Assembly (NCBI GenBank): GCA_018675825.1
Contig: JABGXK010000259.1
Span: forward strand, 1-13,349
Source of the DNA: Flavobacteriales bacterium
Lineage (GTDB): Bacteria; Bacteroidota; Bacteroidia; Flavobacteriales; BACL11
DNA length: 13,349 bases
Reading direction: 5' to 3'
Under the pieces are notes generated by a model. It made no database searches, was not told the DNA's origin, and saw only the letters and a program-made list of their open reading frames with translations. Numbering within the stretch: position 1 is the stretch's first letter; each line of letters opens with the position of its first letter. Of the stretch, positions 1 through 6,616 are shown in pieces. A program made the position numbers and the translations under genes.

Positions 1-1031
1 AAATCAAAATCGGTTCTAGAATGAATTCCTTCTAATTCTTTAAATCCAAATGGGAATTTAAATTCAATATCGGTTGCAGCATTTGCATAATGCGCTAAAG
101 TTAAATGATCATGAAACCGATAATTTTCTTCTCCAATTCCAAGTGAATTATGCCATTTCATTCTGAAGTCTTTCCAGTAATCGTACCATTTCATCTCTTC
201 ACCTGGACGAACAAAGAATTGCATTTCCATTTGTTCAAACTCCCTCATACGGAAAATAAACTGACGCGCAACAATTTCATTACGGAAGGCTTTTCCGATT
301 TGAGCAATTCCAAAGGGAATTTTCATTCTGGCAGTTTTCTGTACATTAAGGAAGTTTACAAAAATTCCTTGTGCAGTTTCTGGTCTTAAATATAAATCAG
401 AGGCACCATCAGCTGCTGCTCCCATCTGTGTTTTAAACATCAATTTAAACTGACGAACATCCGTCCAGTTATTTGTTCCCGAAACAGGACATTTAATATC
501 TAACTCTTCAATTAATAATTTTACTTCTTCTAAAGTACCAGCATTAAGTGCAGTACTCATTTTTTCTTTTATTAAATCAATTTGTTTTTGTCTATCTATA
601 ATTCTACCATTTGTAGTAATAAATTCTTCTCTATTAAAAGCATCACCAAAACGCTTAGATGCTTTTACACAATCTTTTTCAATTTTCACTTCAATTTTTG
701 CAATATGATCTTCAACAAGGATATCCGCTCTATATCTCTTTTTTGAATCTTTATTATCAATTAATGGATCATTAAAAGCATCTATATGCCCAGATGCTTT
801 CCATGTTTTTGGATGCATAAAAATTGAGGCATCAAGACCAACAATATTTTCATGCATATTAACCATTGATTTCCACCAATATTTTTTGATATTATTTTTA
901 AGTTCAACTCCATTTGGCCCATAGTCATATGTAGCAGCCAACCCATCATAAATTTCGGATGATTGAAAAACAAATCCATACTCTTTTGAATGAGCTACAA
1001 TTTTTTTAAAAAGGCCTTCATAGTTTGCCAT
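1..1031 (-). CDS. glyS: glycyl-tRNA synthetase, homodimeric type (3' end outside window)
   Basis: Class II aminoacyl-tRNA synthetase that charges tRNA-Gly with glycine in the cytoplasm, of the single-chain alpha2 type rather than the alpha/beta form of E. coli. The start is the ATG read at 1031-1029 (MANYEGLFKKI). The frame stays open for 343 codons to the left edge, so the C-terminal third, including class II motif 3 and the anticodon-binding domain, is missing. Visible landmarks: an N-terminal YGFVFQSSEIYDG segment; the family insertion with KCPVSG near residues 184-189; LRPETAQGIFVNF; and motif 2 around residues 249-269, with FRNE followed by RQFIFRMREFEQME. It is divergently arranged with the DUF3109 gene across 46 bases. 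No Shine-Dalgarno sequence is seen. A TATTTTTG motif lies only 4 bases before the ATG. Identification is very secure; only the extent beyond the edge is unknown. Confidence 0.97.
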   Translation of the reverse strand, partial: MANYEGLFKKIVAHSKEYGFVFQSSEIYDGLAATYDYGPNGVELKNNIKKYWWKSMVNMHENIVGLDASIFMHPKTWKASGHIDAFNDPLIDNKDSKKRYRADILVEDHIAKIEVKIEKDCVKASKRFGDAFNREEFITTNGRIIDRQKQIDLIKEKMSTALNAGTLEEVKLLIEELDIKCPVSGTNNWTDVRQFKLMFKTQMGAAADGASDLYLRPETAQGIFVNFLNVQKTARMKIPFGIAQIGKAFRNEIVARQFIFRMREFEQMEMQFFVRPGEEMKWYDYWKDFRMKWHNSLGIGEENYRFHDHLTLAHYANAATDIEFKFPFGFKELEGIHSRTDFD

Positions 1032-1035
1032 GTTA

Positions 1036-1043
1036 CAAAAATA
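1036..1043 (-). promoter_or_regulatory. candidate -7 promoter element of glyS
   Basis: Read on the minus strand this is TATTTTTG, an exact fit to the Bacteroidota -7 consensus TAnnTTTG. It ends 4 bases before the glyS ATG, so a transcript starting there would have almost no leader. No TTG at the expected -33 distance (about 19-21 bases upstream) is seen. In such AT-rich DNA a chance match is possible. Confidence 0.4.
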
Positions 1044-1077
1044 ATAATTCTCAAATTTAATTATGTAGTTTTACAAG

Positions 1078-1647
1078 ATGATTCAAGTTGAAGATAAGAT
1101 TATTTCTAAAGATGTTTTTGAAAAAAAATTTATTTGTGATTTAAATTCATGTAAAGGAGCTTGTTGTGTAGAGGGGGATTCAGGAGCTCCATTACTAAAA
1201 GAGGAAATTCAAAAGATAGCAGATATTTATCATGCTGTTGAACCATATATGAGTAGAGCAGGAAAAAAAGTTATTCTTAAAAAAGGTATTTCCGTAAAAG
1301 ATAGAGATGGTGATCTAACCACTCCATTAGTTAACAACCGCCAATGTGCTTTTGTGATTGAGGAACAAGGAATCTCAAAATGCTCTATCGAAAAAGCTTA
1401 TTTAGAAAAGAAGACAGATTTTAAAAAACCTATTTCTTGTCATTTATTTCCTATTAGAATAACACATTATACTGAATTTGATGCTATAAATTACGAATCA
1501 ATAAAAATTTGCTCTCCAGCATGTATTCTTGGAGAGGAATTAAAGATTCCGGTTTATAAATTTTTAAAATCACCACTAATCAGAAAATATGGAGTTAAGT
1601 TTTATGCTGAACTTACTAAAGTTGCTGATTTATTAGATTCTAAATAA
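1078..1647 (+). CDS. DUF3109 family cysteine-rich protein, function unknown
   Basis: A 189-residue soluble protein that I recognise as DUF3109, a family common in Bacteroidota with no established role. Nine cysteines are visible: C20, C25, C29 and C30 in a CxxxxCxxxCC cluster, then C90, C102, C121 (in CHLFP), C145 and C149 (CSPAC). This resembles the metal-chelating cysteine layout of YkgJ-type proteins, so binding of zinc, iron or an Fe-S cluster is a fair inference but not proven. No signal peptide or membrane segment is seen, which places it in the cytoplasm. The ATG at 1078 is the first in frame. A weak TAGTTTTA element lies 4 bases before it. The gene is divergent from glyS and convergent with the acyl-CoA dehydrogenase gene, the two stop codons being separated by 4 bases. 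Family call is firm; function is open. Confidence 0.9.
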   Translation: MIQVEDKIISKDVFEKKFICDLNSCKGACCVEGDSGAPLLKEEIQKIADIYHAVEPYMSRAGKKVILKKGISVKDRDGDLTTPLVNNRQCAFVIEEQGISKCSIEKAYLEKKTDFKKPISCHLFPIRITHYTEFDAINYESIKICSPACILGEELKIPVYKFLKSPLIRKYGVKFYAELTKVADLLDSK

Positions 1648-1658
1648 AATGTTATTTA
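1641..1658. repeat. inverted repeat spanning two opposing stop codons
   Basis: TAAATAA at 1641-1647 and TTATTTA at 1652-1658 are perfect inverted arms around a 4-base loop (AATG). The arms contain the TAA stops of the DUF3109 gene and of the convergent dehydrogenase gene. The stem has no G-C pair, so it would be weak. It might help end transcription in both directions, or simply reflect two TAA stops facing each other in AT-rich DNA. Confidence 0.35.
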
Positions 1659-2830
1659 AAAGCATTCTCTCCTGTAATATCTAGTCCAGTAATTAATAAA
1701 TGAATATCATGTGTTCCTTCGTATATAATAACTGACTCTAGATTCATCATATGACGCATTATTGAGTAATCTCCTGTAATCCCCATTGCGCCTAATATTT
1801 GTCTTGCTTCTCTAGTAATTTTTAGAGCCATTTCTACATTATTTCTTTTACACATTGATATTTGTGCTGTAGTTGCTCGTTCTTCATTTTTTAAAACTCC
1901 TAATCTCCAAGTTAAAAATTGAGCTTTAGTAATTTCAGTAATCATTTCAGCTAATTTTTTTTGTTGTAATTGAAAGGCTGCAATTGGTTTTCCAAATTGA
2001 ATTCTTTCTTTAGAATATCGTAGAGCTGTGTCATAACAATCCATAGCTGCCCCTATTGCTCCCCAAGCAATTCCATACCTTGCAGAATCTAGACAACCCA
2101 ATGGAGCTCCTAACCCATCCTTATTTGGTAAAATGTTTTCTTTTGGAATTTTAACATTATCAAAAACTAATTCTCCTGTAGCAGAAGCTCTTAAGCTCCA
2201 TTTATTATGTGTCTCTGGAGTCGTAAAACCGTTCATCCCTCTCTCAACAATCACTCCTTTTATACGACCTTCTTCATTTTTTGCCCAAACGACAGCAATA
2301 TCAGCAAATGGAGAATTTGAAATCCACATTTTAGCACCATTTAAAAGGAAATGATCATCCATATCTTTTATATTAGTTGTCATTCCTCCTGGATCTGAAC
2401 CATGATTAGGCTCTGTTAACCCAAAACAACCAATATACTCTCCAGATGCTAGCTTGGGAAGATATTTTACTCTCTGTTCTTCATTCCCATATTTAAAAAT
2501 AGGATACATAACCAATGACGATTGTACAGAAGCAGTAGATCGTATTCCGCTATCACCACGCTCTAATTCTTGCATTATTAGTCCATATGAAATATTATCT
2601 AATCCAGCACCACCATATTTTACTGGTATATATGGTCCAAAAGCACCAATTTCAGCTAATCCAGGAATAATATGTTTTGGGAACTCAGCTTTTTGACAAG
2701 CTTCTTCAATAATTGGGGATATGTCTCTCTTTACCCATTCTCTAGCAGCATCTCGAATAAGCTTATGTTCTTCAGTAAGTAGTTCATCCATCTTAAAATA
2801 ATCAGGAGCTTGATATAGATCTTGTTTCAT
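1652..2830 (-). CDS. gcdH: acyl-CoA dehydrogenase, glutaryl-CoA dehydrogenase-like
   Basis: FAD-dependent acyl-CoA dehydrogenase of 392 residues, closely resembling glutaryl-CoA dehydrogenase, which oxidises and decarboxylates glutaryl-CoA to crotonyl-CoA in lysine and tryptophan breakdown and passes electrons to ETF. Evidence: GDSGIRSTASVQSSL at 92-106, with R97 matching the substrate-carboxylate arginine of GCDH; the FAD/acyl-CoA motif FGLTEPNHGSDP at 136-147; WSLRASATGE at 211-220; RYGIAWG at 251-257; RIQFGKP at 276-282; and catalytic base E371 in YEGTHDIH. The length equals that of the mature enzyme. It starts at ATG 2830-2828 (MKQDLYQAPDYF). It is a single-gene unit, with no ETF or crotonase gene nearby, so the pathway cannot be confirmed from context. 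A TACTTTTG element lies 21 bases upstream. The general family is certain; glutaryl-CoA specificity is strongly suggested by the overall match and R97. Confidence 0.9.
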   Translation of the reverse strand: MKQDLYQAPDYFKMDELLTEEHKLIRDAAREWVKRDISPIIEEACQKAEFPKHIIPGLAEIGAFGPYIPVKYGGAGLDNISYGLIMQELERGDSGIRSTASVQSSLVMYPIFKYGNEEQRVKYLPKLASGEYIGCFGLTEPNHGSDPGGMTTNIKDMDDHFLLNGAKMWISNSPFADIAVVWAKNEEGRIKGVIVERGMNGFTTPETHNKWSLRASATGELVFDNVKIPKENILPNKDGLGAPLGCLDSARYGIAWGAIGAAMDCYDTALRYSKERIQFGKPIAAFQLQQKKLAEMITEITKAQFLTWRLGVLKNEERATTAQISMCKRNNVEMALKITREARQILGAMGITGDYSIMRHMMNLESVIIYEGTHDIHLLITGLDITGENAFK

Positions 2831-2851
2831 TTTATAAAAATTAATTTTTTA

Positions 2852-2859
2852 CAAAAGTA
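2852..2859 (-). promoter_or_regulatory. candidate -7 promoter element of the acyl-CoA dehydrogenase gene
   Basis: On the minus strand this reads TACTTTTG, an exact fit to the Bacteroidota TAnnTTTG -7 element, ending 21 bases before the ATG. The identical 8-mer occurs upstream of tdk (8306-8313, minus). No clear TTG -33 box is present. The leader between motif and ATG contains a 14-base perfect AT palindrome (2836-2849). Confidence 0.5.
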
Positions 2860-2873
2860 TTGTTTTTATAAAC

Positions 2874-2896
2874 ATTATTAAATAACTCTTAATAAT
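2874..2896. repeat. AT-rich dyad midway between two divergent promoter candidates
   Basis: ATTATTAA at 2874-2881 and TTAATAAT at 2889-2896 form perfect 8-base inverted arms with a 7-base spacer. The dyad centre lies almost midway between the -7-like elements of the minus-strand dehydrogenase gene (2852-2859) and the plus-strand DUF4271 gene (2912-2919), overlapping both expected -33 regions. It could be an operator, but pure A/T composition makes chance symmetry plausible. Confidence 0.3.
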
Positions 2897-2911
2897 TATA
2901 TATGTAAAAAG

Positions 2912-2919
2912 TATTTTTG
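2912..2919 (+). promoter_or_regulatory. candidate -7 promoter element of the DUF4271-hemD-rnpA-yidD-ctp run
   Basis: TATTTTTG fits the Bacteroidota TAnnTTTG consensus exactly. It ends 7 bases before the DUF4271 ATG, so initiation just downstream would give a nearly leaderless mRNA. No TTG -33 box is visible upstream. Confidence 0.4.
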
Positions 2920-2926
2920 TAAAATT

Positions 2927-3568
2927 ATGCTACCAAATACACAAATAGAAATAGATAATTTTTTAGTTTTCTCTCTTCTAACGTTATCATTTTTTTTAAT
3001 AGGAATATTAAGAGCTTATTACTGGAAACATACAAAACTATTAATTCTTGCATCTTTCAGGTATCGTTATGCTAGTCAGTACCTAAGACAAGATAATGCT
3101 TTTACAGAGCGTGTAAATTGGATAACCTTTATAGTTTTGTTAATTAATTTCTCTTTATTATTTTTATATAAAAATAACTCTATCTACTTACTCGAGTTTA
3201 TAATTGTCGTTTCTTCTATATCTTTCTATTATCTTTTAAAATTCTTAGTAATTAAATTTTTAGGTAAACTACTCTTTATCCATGACGTAACAAGACTTAC
3301 AGTTTTTTTTTCTTATTTGTCTGACAAATCTTTAGCTATTATTATTTTTCCTCTAATACTAGTTTTATATTTTCTTGCATTTGATATTAACTTGATATTA
3401 ATTAATTTAGTTTTTATTGTTGGACTAATATTTCTATTGTTTAAATCTTTCTGGATTTGGAGAGTAGGAACAAATTCATTTGGAATATCTTCTTTTTATA
3501 TATTTTTGTATCTTTGTATTCTAGAATTACCCCCTTTTGTATTAATTACAAAAGGTTTTTTTTACTAA
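2927..3568 (+). CDS. DUF4271 family inner-membrane protein
   Basis: A 213-residue, very hydrophobic protein that I recognise as DUF4271, a Bacteroidota-specific membrane family of unknown role. Hydrophobic stretches suggest about six membrane segments, near residues 11-29, 64-81, 87-106, 134-152, 155-173 and 187-209. Polar loops hold the charged motif FRYRYASQYLRQDNAFTERVNW (about 44-65). The C-terminal FYIFLYLCILELPPFVL stretch is typical of the family. It is the first gene of a plus-strand run, 11 bases ahead of the HemD-like gene. This pairing may reflect a link to tetrapyrrole metabolism or only shared transcription. A run of nine T at 3303-3311 lies inside the gene, but the frame is intact. 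The start is the first ATG, with no Shine-Dalgarno sequence. Family fairly sure; function unknown. Confidence 0.85.
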   Translation: MLPNTQIEIDNFLVFSLLTLSFFLIGILRAYYWKHTKLLILASFRYRYASQYLRQDNAFTERVNWITFIVLLINFSLLFLYKNNSIYLLEFIIVVSSISFYYLLKFLVIKFLGKLLFIHDVTRLTVFFSYLSDKSLAIIIFPLILVLYFLAFDINLILINLVFIVGLIFLLFKSFWIWRVGTNSFGISSFYIFLYLCILELPPFVLITKGFFY

Positions 3569-3579
3569 AATGATAAACA

Positions 3580-4344
3580 ATGAGTTTAGTCAAAACAAAA
3601 GTAAAATCAATATTAATATCACAACCCCAACCTGAGGGTAAATCTCCTTATGCGGGAATTCAAAAGAAATATAATTTAAAGATTGACTATAGGCCTTTTA
3701 TTCATGTTGTAGAGATTTCTACAATTGAGTTTAGAGAACAAAGAATTAGTATTCTAAATCATGACGCTGTGATATTCACTAGTAAGCATGCTATGGATCA
3801 CTATTTTAGTATGTGTGAAAGATTGAGAATAAAGGTCCCGGATTATACTAAATATTTTTGTGTTTCTGAGGCCATTGCTCATTATCTTCAAAACTTTATA
3901 ACATTCAGGAAAAGAAAAATATTTACTGGAGAACAAACATTTGCAAGCCTTATTCCTGTTATGCAAAAACATACTGATAGTAAGTTTATTTTTCCATGTT
4001 CAGATATATTAAAGGAAAGACCTAACAAATCTTTAGAGGAAAGTGGACTAGAGTATATAAAAGCACAAATGTATAAAGTAGCTTGTTCTGATTTATCTGA
4101 TCTAAAAGATGTTAAGTATGATATTTTAGTTTTCTTTAGCCCAACTGGTATTAGATCTCTTCTTGAAAACTTCCCTGACTTTGTTCAAGGGGAAACTCGC
4201 TTAGCAGTTTTTGGACCAACAACTGTTATTTCTGCTAATGAGTTTAATTTACGTGTAGACATAGAGGTCCCTAATAAGAATGCCCCATCTATGTCTATGG
4301 CATTAGAGCAGTATATTAAAGAATCTAATAAAAGGAAGAGGTAA
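3580..4344 (+). CDS. hemD: uroporphyrinogen-III synthase (HemD-like)
   Basis: A 254-residue cytoplasmic protein of the HemD fold, predicted to close hydroxymethylbilane into uroporphyrinogen III, the branch point for haem, sirohaem and corrin. The family is poorly conserved, and the call rests on the two-domain pattern. The N-terminal half carries DAVIFTSKHAMDHYF (62-76), the C-terminal half carries DILVFFSPTGIRSLLENF (181-198), and AVFGPTT follows at 209-215 where HemD proteins have their G-x-T/S segment. Between them, KRKIFTGEQTFASLI matches the usual linker after the first Rossmann-like domain. No other hem gene is near. It sits 11 bases after the DUF4271 gene and 27 bases before rnpA, all on the same strand. 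Catalysis in this family lacks invariant residues, so function is inferred from fold pattern and length; a HemD-like paralogue with another role is possible. Confidence 0.8.
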   Translation: MSLVKTKVKSILISQPQPEGKSPYAGIQKKYNLKIDYRPFIHVVEISTIEFREQRISILNHDAVIFTSKHAMDHYFSMCERLRIKVPDYTKYFCVSEAIAHYLQNFITFRKRKIFTGEQTFASLIPVMQKHTDSKFIFPCSDILKERPNKSLEESGLEYIKAQMYKVACSDLSDLKDVKYDILVFFSPTGIRSLLENFPDFVQGETRLAVFGPTTVISANEFNLRVDIEVPNKNAPSMSMALEQYIKESNKRKR

Positions 4345-4371
4345 TTCATTATTTAACTTTTAATAATTTTT

Positions 4372-4746
4372 ATGAATACTTTCAAAAAGTCAGAAAGACT
4401 TTGTGATAGAAAATCTACAGAGAATTTATTTTCTAAAGGGACTTCATTTTTTGAAGAACCATTTAGATGCATCTATTTGAAAGTAGATGACAAGAGAATC
4501 TCGTCTATAAAGACGCAGATTGTTATTCCAAAGAGAAATATTCCTAAGGCGGTTAATAGAAATTTAATCAAAAGACACATCAAAGAGGTTTTTAGAAATA
4601 ACAAATCGCATCTAATTAGTAATTTAAAAGAAAAACAAGCAAAAATTGATTTATCAATAATTTATCAATCAAAAGATATTTTATCTTTTTTGGTAATTGA
4701 AGAAAAAATAAAATTATCTTTAGTTCGTTTAAATAGTAAATTATGA
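4372..4746 (+). CDS. rnpA: ribonuclease P protein component
   Basis: The small basic protein subunit of RNase P, which binds the catalytic RNA and the 5' leader of precursor tRNAs. Its 124 residues are normal for the family. The hallmark RNR motif is present as VNRNLIKRHIKEVF (61-74), preceded by a beta-strand region ending in QIVIPKRNIPKA (49-60). The N-terminal FKKSERLCDRKSTENLF aligns with the usual sxRLrkxxdFxxvf start. It overlaps yidD by four bases (ATGA, 4743-4746), which suggests translational coupling. In many bacteria the order is rpmH-rnpA-yidD-yidC. Here neither rpmH nor yidC is adjacent; the flanking genes are hemD and a protease gene. No promoter is obvious in the 27-base gap upstream. 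Confidence 0.95.
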   Translation: MNTFKKSERLCDRKSTENLFSKGTSFFEEPFRCIYLKVDDKRISSIKTQIVIPKRNIPKAVNRNLIKRHIKEVFRNNKSHLISNLKEKQAKIDLSIIYQSKDILSFLVIEEKIKLSLVRLNSKL

Positions 4747-4964
4747 GTAAGTTAATTTCTATATTTTTATTGTCAATTATATATATTTATCGATCATTTA
4801 TTTCACCGATAATACCTGCCCGTTGTAGGTATTTACCGACATGCTCAAAATACTCAAAAGAAAGTATAATTAAACACGGCCCTTTAAAAGGAATACGACT
4901 TACATTTAATAGAATCTTAAAATGCCACCCATGGGGTGGAAGTGGTTATGATCCAGTACCTTAA
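4743..4964 (+). CDS. yidD: membrane protein insertion efficiency factor YidD
   Basis: A 73-residue protein of the YidD family (formerly DUF37/HlyA-like), a peripheral inner-membrane factor that assists YidC-dependent insertion. An amphipathic/hydrophobic N-terminus (about 3-20) is followed by the signature SPIIPARCRYLPTCSKYS (21-38), with C28 and C34, then HGPLKGIRLTFNRILKCHPWGGSGYDPVP with C61 and the CHPW motif to the C-terminus. All diagnostic elements are intact and the length is normal. It starts within the last codons of rnpA (ATGA overlap) and ends 11 bases before the S41 protease gene, so it sits inside the operon. Its usual partner gene yidC is not in the window. Confidence 0.97.
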   Translation: MSKLISIFLLSIIYIYRSFISPIIPARCRYLPTCSKYSKESIIKHGPLKGIRLTFNRILKCHPWGGSGYDPVP

Positions 4965-4975
4965 AAAAACATATA

Positions 4976-6616
4976 ATGTATAAAAAAACAAAAATATTTA
5001 TATTAATTCTAGTTGTAGCTCTTGGCTCTTTTAGTTTTACTGATAGCTACTTTGAAATCGCTAAAAATCTTGATATTTTCACTACTGTTTATAGAGAATT
5101 AAATAATTTTTATGTTGATGAAACAGACCCTGGAAAATTAATGAAAACTGCTATTGATGAAATGTTAAAATCATTAGATCCGTATACTAATTATATTCCA
5201 GAGTCAGAGATTGAGGATTTTAAATTTATGACTACAGGACAATACGGAGGTATAGGTGCTATGATTACAAAAAGAGATAACTTTGTATATATAAGTGAAC
5301 CCTACGAAGGTTTTCCTGCTCAAAAATCTGGTCTGATGGCTGGAGATAAAATTTTAAAAATAGATGGTGTTGATGCAAAAGGAAAAACAACAGAAGAGGT
5401 AAGTAAAGTATTAAAAGGACAGCCAAATACTGAAGTACAGCTTTTGATAGAAAGGCCTTATACTAATGAATCTTTTGAAGTTAGCTTTAAAAGGCAAAAA
5501 ATTTCAGTAAAAAGTGTTCCCTACTTTGCTTATTTAGAAGAAGGGATAGGTTATTTGAAATTAAGAAGTTTTACGCGTGATTGTAGTAAGGATGTTAAGA
5601 ATGCAATTGTAGATTTACAAAGTGATGGAGATTTGAATGGTCTTATATTAGACTTGAGAAATAATCCAGGGGGTTTACTGAACGAATCTGTTGATATTGT
5701 AAATCTTTTTGTTAAAAAGGGGCAGGAAGTTGTTAGTACAAGAGGTAAAATTGACTCATGGGATAAAACTTACAAAGCTAATAAAGAACCACTGAACTTA
5801 GATGTACCACTAATAGTTTTGATAAATCAGAGTTCTGCATCAGCCTCTGAAATTGTTTCAGGTGCCGTGCAAGATCTTGATCGAGGTGTTGTAATTGGCC
5901 AAAGAAGTTATGGAAAGGGTCTTGTACAACAAACTAGAAAATTGAGTTATAATTCACAGCTAAAACTAACTGTAGCAAAATATTATATTCCTAGTGGTAG
6001 ATGTATACAAGCTTTAGATTATTCTAATAGGAATAAAGATGGTAGTGTAGGTAAAGTTCCCGACTCCCTGATGACAGCTTTTAAAACTAAAAATGGCAGA
6101 ATAGTTTTTGATGGTGGTGGAATTAAGCCAGATATTGAAGTAGAAGAGGAGGAGGTGAGTAATTTAATTTTCTCTTTATTAAGAGAGCGTCTCATTTTTG
6201 ACTATGCAACTTTATATAGGCATCAAAATGAATCTTTATTGTTTGAAAGTACAGCATGCATTTCAGAAGAGGGTTTTGGCTTATTTACTGAGTTTCTTGC
6301 TGATAAATCATATGATTATAAAACAGAAACCGAAAAAGCTTTTGAGAATTTAAAGAAGAAATCAGAAAAAGAAAGCTATTACGATTTGATAAAAGAAGAA
6401 TATGATCTTCTATTTAGTGAATTTGAGTTAAACAAGAAAAATGATCTAAATAGAAATCAAGAAACCATAAAAGAAATATTAAGTGGTGAGATTGTTAGTA
6501 GATATTCTTTCCAAGAAGGCAGAATTAAAAATTCTTTAAATTTTGATCCTGATGTAAAGAAAGCATTAGAGATTCTTTCAGATCCCTCTCTATATAAAGA
6601 GATTCTTACTAAGTAG
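4976..6616 (+). CDS. ctp: C-terminal processing peptidase (S41 family) with PDZ domain
   Basis: An envelope serine protease of 546 residues that cleaves proteins at or near their C-termini. A basic N-terminus and hydrophobic segment (about 6-22) form a signal peptide or anchor, so the enzyme should act in the periplasm. The order is an N-terminal helical region with SLDPYTNYIPESE (66-78), a PDZ domain (about 88-170), and the S41 core. Catalytic residues fit the Ser/Lys pattern of Prc/CtpA: S289 in SASASE, K314 in SYGKG and Q318, with the S-K spacing of 25 kept. NNPGG at 229-233 and YYIPSGRCIQ at 336-345 are further family marks. After about residue 385 a charged helical tail of roughly 150 residues follows, common in Bacteroidota members; its role is unclear. 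The last 8 bases overlap the 3' end of the convergent alr gene. Confidence 0.95.
   Translation: MYKKTKIFILILVVALGSFSFTDSYFEIAKNLDIFTTVYRELNNFYVDETDPGKLMKTAIDEMLKSLDPYTNYIPESEIEDFKFMTTGQYGGIGAMITKRDNFVYISEPYEGFPAQKSGLMAGDKILKIDGVDAKGKTTEEVSKVLKGQPNTEVQLLIERPYTNESFEVSFKRQKISVKSVPYFAYLEEGIGYLKLRSFTRDCSKDVKNAIVDLQSDGDLNGLILDLRNNPGGLLNESVDIVNLFVKKGQEVVSTRGKIDSWDKTYKANKEPLNLDVPLIVLINQSSASASEIVSGAVQDLDRGVVIGQRSYGKGLVQQTRKLSYNSQLKLTVAKYYIPSGRCIQALDYSNRNKDGSVGKVPDSLMTAFKTKNGRIVFDGGGIKPDIEVEEEEVSNLIFSLLRERLIFDYATLYRHQNESLLFESTACISEEGFGLFTEFLADKSYDYKTETEKAFENLKKKSEKESYYDLIKEEYDLLFSEFELNKKNDLNRNQETIKEILSGEIVSRYSFQEGRIKNSLNFDPDVKKALEILSDPSLYKEILTK

Noticed and set aside
150..389. Plus-strand open frame of 79 codons
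   Set aside because: It lies wholly inside glyS on the opposite strand, in the region encoding synthetase motif 2; its product shows no recognisable family.
782..979. Minus-strand open frame of 65 codons
   Set aside because: Same strand as glyS but a different frame, within the well-conserved GlyRS N-terminus; a shadow.
2133..2696. Two plus-strand open frames antisense to the acyl-CoA dehydrogenase gene (2133-2354 and 2454-2696)
   Set aside because: The minus-strand frame encodes an unbroken, clearly conserved enzyme; the antisense products are low-complexity mirror translations with no leader signals.
3303..3311. Nine-T run in the DUF4271 gene (and eight T at 3556-3563) as a phase-variation switch
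   Set aside because: The frame is intact, T-runs are common in AT-rich membrane-protein genes, and the protein is not a typical surface antigen.
3754..3972. Minus-strand open frame of 72 codons
   Set aside because: Antisense to the HemD-like gene; no family resemblance and no own promoter seen.
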